A stretch of DNA of 45,258 nt, taken from NCBI GenBank assembly GCA_001970955.1, contig MPUH01000573.1, forward strand, positions 1 through 45,258, given 5' to 3'. The stretch comes from Stentor coeruleus (lineage: Eukaryota > Ciliophora > Heterotrichea > Heterotrichida > Stentoridae). Below are positions 1-9,951 of the stretch, piece by piece. The position numbers were made by a program, and so were the translations under genes. Every line of letters starts with the position of its first letter. Position 1 is the stretch's first letter. The notes under the pieces are model-generated. The model was given only the letters and a program-made list of their open reading frames with translations. It did no database searches and was not told the DNA's origin.

Positions 1-557
1 TGGAGTAAGATTAGATGGATTAGGGTGTTGAGATAAAGGATGAGTAAAGTTTTTATTATAAGAAGAGATGATAATTACTGGAATAAAAATAAGTAATATT
101 TTTAAGAATATGATAAGGAGATTTTATGGTTCGTTTTTAGGGTGTGCATGCTGAATAATGCAAAGTGATAGGGTTTAGATGAAATGATTGTATGATACAC
201 TTAAAAGCATACAATTTCATAGTTTAACATCATAATTAAAGGCAAAATAAGATTCAATCAAATATACCTTTAAAAACTCAATAAGATTATCAACAATTAT
301 AATCATCAATATTCTTCTATAACTTTAGCTATAATTTTGTATTGCTATAAGAAATATAAAATAATGTAACCAAGCACACATTAATTTTATATTCAGTGAC
401 AAGAGAATCAATGAAACATTTAGCCTATTATAATATAAGAATTCCATACAAATAAAGCTGATTCCGAATACTATATATTAAATGAAGCATTTATGTTAAT
501 TAGTTTATATTATACTTATATTTTTAAGTGAAAATATGAATTCAGATGCTATAAATA
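1..557. other. Gene-free left edge
   Basis: No open frame of useful length and no splice-joined frame is visible. The first ~180 bases are G-rich and C-poor on the + strand, and the rest is A/C-rich. By comparison with other gaps in the window this would fit the 5' flank of a minus-strand gene beyond the left edge, followed by the 5' flank of the plus-strand orphan at 558. No RNA gene or repeat was recognised. Confidence 0.5.
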
Positions 558-1319
558 ATGATTAATAACGATAACTGCTCCTGGAAAATAAGAGAAGAAT
601 TTAGTCGTAAACCTACCTATGCATCTTATAAAACCACTGATGAAATTGAATTTCCTGAGATTATTTCAGTAAATGCTAGTGGGTTCCTTAACTACAAGAA
701 TGTATTAGATCACTCCATCTCAGCCGTGCAGAAATCAAAGAAAAATCTCTACGATAGCAAGAAGCGGAAATGCTTTCTAGAAATGATGGGCCAACAAAAG
801 AATTCTGCCAATCCAGTTTCTTCAACTCTAGCAAAAAGTCCTAACCCTCATTCAATAGCTATAGTGGACCTAATGGGCAAAGATAAGTTCAAATTTCTTA
901 AACAAGCAGGGTTTATGAATATATATACAAATTTCAATAAACAAAAACATAATAAGCAACGTACTGATAAAAGTAAGTCTTTTACTTTGAAAAACATTAA
1001 TCATGCTGATAAAATACGTGAATATAAAATAAAAAACCCTACAATTTGTAAAAATCAGAACTATGTACCTTTGTTTGAAAAAACACCCCCTAATAAGAGC
1101 TATGATAATAAGATAGACAAGATTGAAGATATTATGAAACAATGTGATGAATGCACATTGATAGGGAAAAATAAATTTCAAGTACCTCTGCCGAAGCTTG
1201 ACTTGGTTAATGATATTAATAAAATGATTAAAAAATCAAGACTTAGATTGATGGACTTGAGCAAATCAGAAGGTATAGAGAGGGATATTAATAAACTTAA
1301 TAAGAAACTATTGGTTTAA
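558..1319 (+). CDS. Hypothetical basic protein, 253 aa
   Basis: This is an uninterrupted frame from ATG at 558 to TAA. I do not recognise the product. It is rich in Lys, Asn and Ser, has no obvious membrane segment or signal peptide, and has a Lys-rich middle section (about residues 125-165). The C-terminal 40 residues contain regularly spaced hydrophobic residues (Leu/Ile/Met) that could form a short helix. An upstream ATG at 536 is out of frame and meets a stop after nine codons, so 558 is the better start. The next gene, the NDR kinase, is convergent and almost 1 kb away. Codon use and composition match neighbouring genes, which supports it being real. Function unknown; possibly lineage-specific. 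Confidence 0.7.
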   Translation: MINNDNCSWKIREEFSRKPTYASYKTTDEIEFPEIISVNASGFLNYKNVLDHSISAVQKSKKNLYDSKKRKCFLEMMGQQKNSANPVSSTLAKSPNPHSIAIVDLMGKDKFKFLKQAGFMNIYTNFNKQKHNKQRTDKSKSFTLKNINHADKIREYKIKNPTICKNQNYVPLFEKTPPNKSYDNKIDKIEDIMKQCDECTLIGKNKFQVPLPKLDLVNDINKMIKKSRLRLMDLSKSEGIERDINKLNKKLLV

Positions 1320-2305
1320 TAAAATAATTCATTTAATTTATGTAGTTTACAGGTAAAAACCATTAAGGGAGGCAATAATTTTTGAGTTCAGTTTCGATAG
1401 GGAATAGGATATTATATTGTGTGATATGATGATTATAATAAGATTTTGCATCATTATATAATCATTTGCGGGCATATTTAAATTTTGAAAATATATGCCA
1501 AATTCATTAAATAATAAGCGAGTTTAAGTATCAATAAACTATTTTTTGACAATCAAATATTTTAAATTACTATATACAAACATGAATGTTTAGTAAAATC
1601 ACTATAAAATCTGCTTTATATAAATATTATCTCATATCTTCAGATATTTTTAAGAAAGTCAGTGCGATAGTATTATCTATTTGGAAGTATTAATTTTATA
1701 ATTAGTGGTTTAAGAGAATAATTAAAATTTACAAAGACCTGTTTGCATGCTAAAAATATTATTAAAGTCTAGTATTATCTGATTAGATATGAATATTTAA
1801 TTAAATTACAAGAAGAAACCACTTAGAATTTTTTATTGAGACTATAAACAGCAGATCATGAGAATATCTTATCAAAGTCATAAAAATAAGAATAAAGTTA
1901 GGCAGTAATACTTCAAATAATAATTGGAGGGGTTATGAAAACTTTATCGATTTAGTTCCGGAAATATGATTTTAGACATATGATAGAGTCAATCGCTCCA
2001 GACACTTCGTCCACCTAAAAGATTAAACTTAGACCAGAGCATAGAAACTTCTGGGTTGTTTTCAAAAGAAAATCCAAATTTAGACTTTAGGAATAAAAGG
2101 AAATACCAAAAATATTTTTGAAGTTATGCATAGAAAGATTAATTATGATAAAGAAAAATTGCAATGTTTCCAAAATCTCTAAATCATAAACTTAGGTGAG
2201 AAATAAATATTAAATAATTCCATAAAATACTGAATTTACTTGCGACAAATTTATAATAAATCCATTAAATCATATCTATTACTACTAAAATTCTCACAAC
2301 TATTA
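1320..2305. other. Convergent intergenic region with possible degraded coding remnant
   Basis: About 1 kb lies between the 3' ends of the orphan gene and the NDR kinase. A modest hairpin (GGCATAT at 1471-1477 against ATATGCC at 1493-1499) is present. From 1935 to about 2190 the + strand looks less like spacer, with locally higher GC around 1990-2015. It reads as protein-like sequence after an ATG at 1935, but TAG or TAA interrupts the frame four times in the first ~65 codons, and no GT...AG 15-mer removes the stops. I see no intact gene. Confidence 0.45.
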
Positions 2306-3748
2306 TCAAACTCTAATTTTATATAAATCTTCAGAAGTTGGGACATACTTAGTTTTTTGTTTTAAAGACGAAGCTCTAATACTTTCCAGTTCTTCCAATG
2401 CAGTTACAAGCCCAGTCCTTTGCATTTCAACATCTCTCTTAAAAGTATATCCAATAAAATTTGGGTCTTTTCTCTGTTTCTTCCGTCCAGTTTGCGGTGG
2501 GTAAAATGGTTCTGTTTCTTCAAACTCATCAAAATTGCTAGTATCAATTTCACTATTCAGTTGTGGGACAAAAGGTGCTTGTGAAAATCTCAATCTTTCC
2601 CAATCAACCCCATTAAAAAATGGATGTGCCTTGATTTCCTCAGAGGTACTCAAACGAGTATTAGGTTCACATATAAGTCTCCTTATCAAATCAGTTGCCG
2701 CAGGGCTTAGTTTAGCTTCTCTAGGTATAGTAAAATATTTTTGCCAACTTAGAATTTTATGACAAATATCAGCAGGTTTTTCAGCATAAAATGGAGGGTA
2801 TCCAACAAGCATTTCATATAAAATTACCCCAATACTCCACCAATCAACTATTTCTGAATACCCGGTCCTACTAAATACTTCTGGGGCGATATAATCTGGT
2901 GTACCCACAGTAGAATAAGCTAGTTTTCTATTTCGCCGATGCTCATTTCGCTCTTCTATACGTCTTTTGTGTCTAGCATCTTCATCTAATTTACTTAGAA
3001 CTTCACTTGATGCATTGATTTCTACGTTTTTAGATAAACCAAAGTCTGAGATTTTCATATGTCCATTGTTGTCTATTAGGATATTATCAGGTTTCAAGTC
3101 TCGATGAATAAAATTCATCTTATGGATACTTTCTACAGCTAAAATACATTCAGCTATATAAAAACGTGACTCTGCCTCACTAAGGATGTTTTTACGGATA
3201 AGCAAAGTCATTAAATCTCCACCACCAAGGTATTCCATTACTAGGTATAATGATTTTTCATCTTGAAATGAGTATTTAAGTTCAACAATCCAAGGGTTTT
3301 CTGTATTTGTTAAGACTTCGCGCTCAGCTTTGACGTGTTGGATCTGGTTTTTATATATCATTTCAGTCTTATTGAGCTTTTTCATTGCTAAGACTTCACC
3401 GGTATGTTTGTTTCTTACTACTCGGACCTCACCAAATGCCCCTTTACCGATGATTTTGACTGATTCAAAGTCGAAAACTGTGATTTTTTGCCGCTTTTTC
3501 CGTAGATGCTCAGCTTCTCTATGAAGGATTTCCTGTTTGATTTGCTCTTGTTCAACAGATGAAAGGTTCATTTCAGCCATCATTTTGTTAAGTTCAGTCC
3601 AATCTTCTTTTCTCTCTGCTTCAGTTTGCTTTAATTTTGAGTACTTTTTTTCTATATAATTTTTGGCTGCTTGAGCTTTATCTCTGGTATTAGATGAAAC
3701 TTGGTCCGGCTCTTTTTTTTTTTGCGTAGTGATAGGCTTAGTTGCCAT
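2306..3748 (-). CDS. NDR/LATS-family AGC serine/threonine kinase, 480 aa
   Basis: This is a complete AGC kinase of the NDR (STK38/Dbf2-related) group, which acts with MOB co-activators in Hippo/MEN-type pathways controlling morphogenesis and cell division. Residues ~25-95 match the helical N-terminal regulatory region that binds MOB. The catalytic domain has the Gly loop GKGAFGEV (101-108), ATP-binding Lys123, HRDLKPDN (215-222) and DFG (235-237). An NDR-typical basic insert (~255-275) precedes the activation segment STVGTPDYIAPE, with Ser279 as the expected autophosphorylation site. The hydrophobic motif FIGYTF (431-436) carries the expected upstream-kinase site Thr435. All catalytic residues are present. 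The frame is intron-free, from ATG at 3748 to TGA at 2306. NDR identity is supported by the N-terminal region, the insert and the tail together; the exact subfamily (NDR versus LATS) favours NDR. Confidence 0.95.
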   Translation of the reverse strand: MATKPITTQKKKEPDQVSSNTRDKAQAAKNYIEKKYSKLKQTEAERKEDWTELNKMMAEMNLSSVEQEQIKQEILHREAEHLRKKRQKITVFDFESVKIIGKGAFGEVRVVRNKHTGEVLAMKKLNKTEMIYKNQIQHVKAEREVLTNTENPWIVELKYSFQDEKSLYLVMEYLGGGDLMTLLIRKNILSEAESRFYIAECILAVESIHKMNFIHRDLKPDNILIDNNGHMKISDFGLSKNVEINASSEVLSKLDEDARHKRRIEERNEHRRNRKLAYSTVGTPDYIAPEVFSRTGYSEIVDWWSIGVILYEMLVGYPPFYAEKPADICHKILSWQKYFTIPREAKLSPAATDLIRRLICEPNTRLSTSEEIKAHPFFNGVDWERLRFSQAPFVPQLNSEIDTSNFDEFEETEPFYPPQTGRKKQRKDPNFIGYTFKRDVEMQRTGLVTALEELESIRASSLKQKTKYVPTSEDLYKIRV

Positions 3749-4593
3749 AATAATTTATAAGAATAAGAAAGTTTGAGGCTTTAGGTTGAGGATTTGGTAT
3801 AGGAAATATAGTTTTAATAGGAAATAAAAGTTTTGAAGGATTTAGAAAGTTTGAATATGAAGAAAATATTTGAAAATTAAGATAGGTTTAAGGGTTTTGG
3901 GTTAGTTTTGATTAATTGTGAAAACTGGAAGGATTTTTTGTTTTTAAGAGGTTGGGGATAATGTTAAGATGATCATAAGGATTTTTATTAAGATGGATCA
4001 TGGGGGAAGATATGGATTTGCTTAGTATGAAAAGCTTATTATTTAGTAAGTTTTCATAAGCAAATAAGAATTCGTGGGTTTGATGTTAGAAAATGATAAT
4101 ATTTGCATCCTTAGTAAAAATAAATAAGTTCCACTTAGTTTCTTAAGAGAATTTACAGCCTGTAATATTTTTCAATTAAATATAACTTATTGCTAGAATT
4201 ATCATATGATTTTTATTACCTTTTCTTATATAGTCTTTGCTGTTTACCTTAGGTATTAGATAAGGCTTGATTCAGCTTTTTGTTTTTATATTATTGTTCT
4301 TAGTTTCTAGTGATAAAATATTAGATATCATTACAAAGTATTTAATATATAATAAAATGAGGGTATTATAACACGATTATATGTAGATAAGTCTAAAAGG
4401 ATATAATACTATAAAGACATAAGTCCTAGAGGATACGTTAATAATTTTTTTAAAATCTAATCAAAAGTTGGATAAAATCATTTTTTATATTACATATAAC
4501 ATAAAGGTATTTGCAATCATAACATTCTATATATGATATTCTTATATCTTAGTAACTAATTCCATAATACTAGTTTATATAAATATAAAGTTT
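3749..4593. other. Divergent intergenic region
   Basis: This lies between the kinase (-) and the URI-like gene (+). Bases 3760-4020 are strikingly G/T/A-rich and C-poor on the + strand (so G-poor in the kinase's orientation). The remainder is AT-rich. An imperfect inverted repeat with bulges lies at about 4018-4063 (left arm begins TTGCTTA, right arm ends TAAGCAA). No open frame or RNA gene was seen. Confidence 0.5.
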
Positions 4594-5136
4594 ATGGAAA
4601 CTATAGAAGAACTTGAGAAGCTCAAAACCATGTATGAAGGAGCACTAAATCGTTTACAAGAATATTCAATCTCTGAAAACAAAGCCATAAACATGCCAAT
4701 AAGTAGTGTTGGGTTTATTCAAGGTAGGCTTATTAATACTAAAGAAGTTTTTGTATGTATAAGTCCTGAACTTACTTTAAAAACCACAACACAAGCTTGC
4801 CAAGATATGATTTCTCGTAAAATTGCAGGTAAATAATAAAAAGACCTTAATTTAGAACTACAAACATATAAAAAACCAGAAAAAACTATCGACGAAATTT
4901 TTCAGAGGCTTAAAGTTTTGGAACAAGAAGAAAATTCAACATCTTGTCTTGGTCAGATTGTGGAAAAGCCCCAAGAGCCTATGGTTATAAAAGAAAAAAG
5001 TGCAGAGATTGAGAAAAAAGTTAGGTTTGAAGATGTAAAAGTCATGGAAAAAATACCGGAAGAAGCTTTGGAAACAGAGCCTAAAGCTAAGGTGTCAAGG
5101 TTTAAACAAGAAATGGCAAGTAAGAGGAAAGCGTAG
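4594..5136 (+). CDS. URI1-like unconventional prefoldin protein (two exons), 175 aa
   Basis: Exon 1 (4594-4828) and exon 2 (4844-5136) join across a 15-nt intron, giving one continuous frame; without splicing the frame stops two codons after the exon. The product starts with a short coiled coil, then has the prefoldin-alpha/URI signature (a GFIQGRLINTKEVFVCIS-type beta-hairpin, about residues 40-58) followed by a second helix with regularly spaced Leu/Ile. The tail contains VSRFKQE, resembling the conserved basic C-terminal motif of URI/Bud27 proteins. URI scaffolds R2TP/prefoldin-like complexes and binds the RPB5 subunit of RNA polymerases. The protein is much shorter than animal URI1, so the central acidic region is reduced. 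The assignment rests on motif resemblance; a generic prefoldin-like protein is the alternative. Confidence 0.72.
4829..4843 (+). other. 15-nt intron (URI-like gene)
   Basis: GTAAATAATAAAAAG: GT start, AG end, A at position 10, phase 1. Removing it joins ...KIAG to DLNLELQ in a continuous frame. Retention gives an immediate in-frame TAA. Confidence 0.9.
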
Positions 5137-5377
5137 ATAGTAAGTAAATAAGATTTGACAGGAAAAAATATGATGAGTATTCAAATAGATAAGAAAGTAA
5201 AAGTGTGGTTTTATTAGTTTTATAAGTAGAAATAGTTTTTTCATATAAGAAATAACAATTTACAAATAAAAAACTATATAATACTTCAAAATATATATAT
5301 CAATATAAGAAAACCTTATTATACCTTAATCTTATAAAAAATACATCTGAAAAATCTTTTACCCTCTACAACTCTCA

Positions 5378-5878
5378 TTAAGGTTCAGGATCTTCATAAA
5401 TCGAATGGTTATTGATAATAAAATACGAATATTTCCTCCTATGAATTGATCTAGGACTTGACTGGACAGAGCTTTTACTTTGCAAAGGTATCAAAGATCC
5501 TATTTTATTTCTAGGAAGAGTACTTCCATTAGTTCTTTTCTGAGTAATTTTTGGTAACACAATTTTTCTTTCTTTAATTTTTTTAGACTTTGTATGTTTT
5601 TTCTTTTTAGGTATATCACTTTGTTTTATGATTTCTCTAGAAGTTAAGCATTCATGAAATTGTAATGGAGGAACAATGGGGTCTAAATGCAAATACTGAA
5701 GTTTGACTGAAAGATATTTGTTTTTTAAAGGCTCTTCATTCTTGTGATTTACTCTATTAAATTTTCTAAGAAAACTGTTTTCGTTATCAAAGCTTTTCGA
5801 TATGTTACATACTAGCTCAGCTGTATTGATTAAGTCACTTAAGTCTGCTTGACATGATGAATTGACATGATTTGACAT
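5378..5878 (-). CDS. Hypothetical basic protein, 166 aa
   Basis: A single frame runs from ATG at 5878 to TAA at 5378. The product is not recognised. The N-terminal ~60 residues are mixed, with Cys at 9 and 24. A dense Lys run around residues 90-115 (KKKKHTKSKKIKERK) looks like a nuclear localisation or nucleic-acid-binding patch. The C-terminal third is Ser/Arg-rich. No membrane segment is visible. It is convergent with the URI-like gene, with 241 bp between the stops. Composition is consistent with genuine coding sequence of this genome, but no family can be named. Confidence 0.62.
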   Translation of the reverse strand: MSNHVNSSCQADLSDLINTAELVCNISKSFDNENSFLRKFNRVNHKNEEPLKNKYLSVKLQYLHLDPIVPPLQFHECLTSREIIKQSDIPKKKKHTKSKKIKERKIVLPKITQKRTNGSTLPRNKIGSLIPLQSKSSVQSSPRSIHRRKYSYFIINNHSIYEDPEP

Positions 5879-6447
5879 TAAAATATGATTATTAAGAGTA
5901 TCTTTTTTATTTCTATGAAATTATTGACTGGTGTTGAAGATGAATTTGGCTTTAGGCTATTGGGATTTGAGATAATTTGTGTAGAAAGATTTAAAATAAA
6001 GTTTAGAATGATATCATATATAGAAAGGTTAAGTTGACTTGAGAATATTTTATTGAATTGTAAAGTTTTTTTTTGTGTTATTATAAAATTTTCAAATAAT
6101 TTGTGTGTGATACAGGCTTATTGATATAGAGTTATTGAATTTTATTTATTAAATAGTGATAGACTTTTTTGTATTAAATTTATACGCATTTAGAATTAAT
6201 TAATATAAATTGATTTTATTTATTAAATAGTGATAGACTTTTTTGTATTAAATTTATACGCATTTAGAATTAATTAATATAAATTGATTGAAAATGAAGG
6301 ATTTTATTATGATTTGTATTCATTGGATAATAATTAATATGATGAGTTACTTTATATCATGGCTATAGGAATATTTATAAAGGGTTATTGAAATAGCGTT
6401 GAAATGAGCATATTTTAGTTTATAAAATGTATTAGATATTTTATAGT
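5879..6447. other. Intergenic region carrying a 74-bp tandem duplication
   Basis: This is an AT-rich spacer between two minus-strand genes. The first ~180 bases upstream of the 5878 start are G/T-rich on +. The centre holds a perfect 74-bp tandem duplication, listed separately. No open frame was seen. Confidence 0.5.
6139..6286. repeat. Perfect 74-bp tandem duplication
   Basis: Bases 6139-6212 are repeated exactly at 6213-6286. Landmarks are TAGTGATAGACTTTTTTG and TACGCATTTAGAATTAATT in both copies. There is no N at the junction. It may be a recent real duplication or an assembly repeat; the absence of any mismatch suits either. Confidence 0.92.
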
Positions 6448-7506
6448 TTATAAGTGGTAGGAATGCTGAAAGATAAGGTTTCTTAAGTCAGAGCCTGCCA
6501 TACCCAGCAGAGTTTCTTCACTTACACCATTGATCAAATATTCGCTTAGGTGATCTATACAAGATGAAAATGTTAGGTCACGGTGCAAAAGTGAATTTGC
6601 TAGTTGATAAACTTTTTCATTGTCTTTAAGATTCAAAAACTTCATAAGCTTATTAGTCTCTTCAGTAGGGTTCCTTATCATACTTTCAAGATGCAGCTCA
6701 TAAAACCTTCTTTTCCTTTCCTCACTGTTCATTTTCAGTTTAAACTCTTCAGCACTCAATGTACACAGCGCCCACTCCACAAGTGCCTTAGCAAAAACAC
6801 AATCTTCAGCATGTGAAATATAATCTTCTGGGAGCTTAAAAACATGCTAAATATACTATACTTTAAAATGTTCAAGTAACACCAGCAATTGACTCCATTT
6901 GTACTTATTATATCCAAACCAAGTATCTGGTTGAAATCTTGATATACTCCTTGCTGTTTGTATAGGGTTTCTTTTAACCATAATAAATTTGCAATTGGGG
7001 AAAAGAGCATCTAACCAATCAAGCCGAAAAGTGTTTTCAGGTGTTTTTTCAACAAGAGTGGTTTTCCCAAGCATTTCTGTTACAGAAAACAAAAGTTCGT
7101 TAATTTTTTTAGCTTGGCTTTCGTCTGAAGGTTTTTTCATTTTAAGTCGTCCTTTACGTTTCTCAGCTTGTGAGGACCATACGTCAAAATTAGGGAAAAT
7201 TTGCATCCATAAACCTCGAGGCTCATTTAAAAAACATAGTTCAGGATGGCCTGAGAGGATTTTAGCGATGACAGTTGTTCCCGATCGACCACAGCCTATC
7301 ACAAAATGTGGAGTCCATTCAGAAGAAGGGATTTTTATGTCAATATTAACTTTAGAAACTGCTCCTGTACGATAAAAGTAATCATCAAGAGGGAAGAAAG
7401 CATGTGGGTTGTATGTGAGCCAATGAGAGTCTATACGTTCTTCGTATAATTGATCTTTCCAGTCTTCCCCATCACTAGATTCTGTGTCTGAGTTCATGTT
7501 GTCCAT
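6448..7506 (-). CDS. PAPS-dependent sulfotransferase (two exons), 347 aa
   Basis: Exon 1 is 7506-6862 and exon 2 is 6846-6448, joined by removing a 15-nt phase-0 intron. The predicted enzyme transfers sulfate from PAPS to a hydroxyl or amine acceptor. The 5'-phosphosulfate-binding loop GCGRSGTT is at about residues 71-78. The 3'-phosphate motif region (KRNPIQTARSIS) is at about 178-189, preceded by VEKTPENTFRLDWLDALFP, typical of the Sulfotransfer_1/3 superfamily. No N-terminal membrane anchor is visible, so it may be soluble, unlike Golgi carbohydrate sulfotransferases. The acidic N-terminus (DTESSDGEDW) is unusual. The first ATG is at 7506; the frame is open a little further upstream but has no ATG there. 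The substrate cannot be inferred. Confidence 0.88.
6847..6861 (-). other. 15-nt intron (sulfotransferase gene)
   Basis: In coding orientation it reads GTATAGTATATTTAG, with A at position 10 and phase 0. Splicing joins LLEHFK to HVFKLPEDY. If retained, TAG is the second codon. Confidence 0.9.
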
Positions 7507-8937
7507 AATAATTCTATTAGCCAAGTTTTTTTTTTGAATGCTGATATTGAAAAAGTTATGGAGTTAAGATTGATTTTGTGTAAAAGAATATATCTAGATG
7601 GAGGAAATCAAATTTTTGATAAAATTTGAGGTTGGAAAAACGAGTTTTATAGAATAGAAAGTATTTTTGAGAGTTGGGTCTTGAAAAAGTGCGGAAATAG
7701 TTTTGGCAAGCGAGATAAAACATATTAAAGCTGTGGTAAAAGATTTTATAAAAGAAGGGGTTTTAGGTTTATAAATTGGATTTAGGAATATTTATTAAAT
7801 ATTGTTGTCTTGATATTATTATGAAATCGATAATTAGAAGGTGTTGAAAGTGTTTGAAGGTGAAGAACTGTGTGATTTGTATTCAGTAAAAAGGTTAGCA
7901 TTATTTTCTGGTATTTCAAGTTTTAATATATTAATAGAATTTTTTTATAGCTGGGGGCTTGAATAGTACTGAAAATCTTTGGGTAAAGTTAAGAGTTTAT
8001 ATGAAAAAAATTTACCTTAAATCTGATGATGTGATTTTTTTTTCTCTTATGGTTTTTATATATCAACTTATTATAAGGGTAAATAATATTTGGCTTACTT
8101 TATATATTAAAAATTTTCATTCAAACCCTTTCACCTTATTGAAACATATAAAAAACTAGACCTTGGTTTATTAGTAGCTTAAGCTGATGTCCCTGATATT
8201 AATTAAAATATACATCTTAATTACTAATAAGCTAAGCCTAAAGCTTGAAATACAAATTCTTAGCCTAAACTAAATTCTGTATCAGGCATTGATGTTGTAT
8301 ATCTCACATCAGAGTGAAATAAGATTTATATCAATATTTTCCATCATTATGCAAGACTTCTAGGATCTTCATGGGAAAAAAAAATTCTAGGAGTTATGTA
8401 ATCTCTTTTCAAGCCTGCAAATCTCCTTTATACTATTTAAACTCAGAATTTCTATCATAATATCATTTCTAATTTATATTCAACTATATAAACTCTGTCA
8501 GAATTTTGAAAAAATAAACTTTATATTAGAAAGTCAATAAAATTAGGATTTTAGTTTTTATTACAAACCATAAAGGATAAGGTTCTTACGATAAATAAAT
8601 TGCTATATTAAGGAATTATTGGTGTTAAATCTGGATCCTAAAGATAAATTTAGGGTGAAAAATTATATAAAATAGGCGAATATTAAAACTTATGAAAAAA
8701 AAGAAACTTAATCCAGAAAAAAATCGAATAATATATTGTATATAAGGGAGTAGAGATACAAATGATCCTTTTAATATACACTTGCCATAAGGTATTAGAT
8801 TATTATAATTTGCATTGCAGCAAGCGTACTGATATATAAAATATTCCTTTACATCGACTTAGTTTCAAAAATATGTCAAAAGATTGGCCTGTTTATATAT
8901 ATAAATGTTATATATATATTTATCAAATCTACCTTAA
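7507..8937. other. 1.4-kb intergenic region, no gene seen
   Basis: Bases 7525-7900 (5' flank of the sulfotransferase) are G/T-rich on +. Bases 8160-8330 contain an inverted repeat (TTATTAGTA near 8168-8176 against TACTAATAA at 8222-8230) and short repeats of CCTGATA/TATCAGG character. The frame at 7959-8159 lacks an ATG start and has biased, low-complexity composition, so I do not call it a gene. A small non-coding RNA around 8160-8300 is possible but unsupported. Confidence 0.45.
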
Positions 8938-9507
8938 CTACTCTTGGCTTTTGCTATTTATCATTTCCTCTATATGTGATATCAAATACTCCGTGACAAT
9001 TTCATAATTACTGCAACCTGCAGTTTGCTGGATACTTTTCATCAAAGTATTCCATCTGTTTTTGACAGCATTTTCAGTCCTCCCACTAAGTACTTTTGAT
9101 ATAGAGCTCCACTTTTTCCCAATATTTTTAAATTCTTTGAGTAGTATTAAATCTTCCTCATAGCTCCATTCGCCTTTATTTATTTCAGGGTTAAGATGGT
9201 TATTCCATCTTTCCCTACAGTTTTTCCCTTTCCGGTGGCTATTGAATTTTTCGTTTAGTACCTTAGCAATTTTTGCCCATTTTTTTACTCCGTATTCTGC
9301 TATAAGATCTTTTAGAACAACATCTTCTTCATGATTCCAAGGTTTTGTTTTTATACCCCCTCTAGGAAGAGCTGTAACGGTATTTGGCATCTCTTGAGGG
9401 ATATTAGCAAGATTATATACAGGGATAAAGGTCCCGGTTGCATAATTCGGTATGCAAGGCACCCAAATGATGCCAGTTTGAGGGAAGTTAGAATAAACCA
9501 TATCCAT
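8938..9507 (-). CDS. R2R3-type MYB DNA-binding protein, 189 aa
   Basis: Two adjacent MYB repeats make up most of this protein. The first spans about residues 55-106, with Trp57, Trp77 and Trp101 in helix-turn-helix spacing and KGKNCRERWNNHLNP as its recognition helix. The second is about 112-156, with Trp114, Trp133 and Trp152, and TENAVKNRWNTLM as its recognition helix. This layout is that of c-MYB/R2R3 transcription factors, which bind AACNG-type sites. The ~50-residue N-terminus is Pro/Ile/Tyr-rich with no known domain. The C-terminal ~30 residues form a short acidic tail, so any transactivation domain is minimal compared with animal or plant MYBs. ATG at 9507 and TAG at 8938; no intron. 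Targets unknown. Confidence 0.93.
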   Translation of the reverse strand: MDMVYSNFPQTGIIWVPCIPNYATGTFIPVYNLANIPQEMPNTVTALPRGGIKTKPWNHEEDVVLKDLIAEYGVKKWAKIAKVLNEKFNSHRKGKNCRERWNNHLNPEINKGEWSYEEDLILLKEFKNIGKKWSSISKVLSGRTENAVKNRWNTLMKSIQQTAGCSNYEIVTEYLISHIEEMINSKSQE

Positions 9508-9951
9508 ATTTTCTATTACAATGAAACATTTTTTTTTCTGACTACAAAAACTTTACCCTTACGCACTTATCTCTAAATTGTTATAATAATACCCCAAGCT
9601 TGGACACTTTTTCTTTTCTTAATATATATTTTATATATTATTATAATATTTTCCCCATATAAACACATTGATTTTAATAGACTTGAACTGCTCTTTTACA
9701 GTCTAATTCAAAAACTATTATATAAATTCTCACTTTTATTGATTAATTTATTTTACTAATATCTCTATATAGGATTCCTAGTTTATAGACTTTTACCCTT
9801 TTAATTCTAGACTGTTCTTTTCAAATANATAGGATTCCTAGTTTATAGACTTTTACCCTTTTAATTCTAGACTGTTCTTTTCAAATAATGTATTGATGAA
9901 GTAATGATTTTACAGAAAAATAAGAAAATATTATATGCGAACCTTATAAGA
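9508..9951. other. Intergenic region with scaffold join
   Basis: This lies between the 5' flank of the MYB gene and the 3' end of the Erv-like gene. It contains the 10-bp palindrome CCAAGCTTGG (9594-9603) and a 59-bp duplicated segment separated by one N. No frame was seen. Confidence 0.55.
9769..9887. repeat. 59-bp direct repeat across a single N (probable assembly join)
   Basis: Bases 9769-9827 and 9829-9887 are identical, separated by N at 9828. Two overlapping contig ends joined by a token N would produce this exactly, so the duplication is probably artificial. Confidence 0.9.

Noticed and set aside
4918..5136. Separate 72-aa gene after the URI-like exon
   Set aside because: It starts with TTG and is the continuation of the URI-like frame once the 15-nt intron at 4829-4843 is removed.
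6448..6780. Separate 110-aa gene
   Set aside because: It is exon 2 of the sulfotransferase; the upstream sequence is coding back to the intron and there is no ATG at 6780.
6989..7375. 128-codon + strand frame opposite the sulfotransferase
   Set aside because: Shadow frame over a clear conserved gene on the other strand.
7959..8159. 66-codon frame in the sulfotransferase/MYB gap
   Set aside because: It begins at a TTG, has no ATG at the start, and encodes low-complexity hydrophobic sequence with no homology I recognise.
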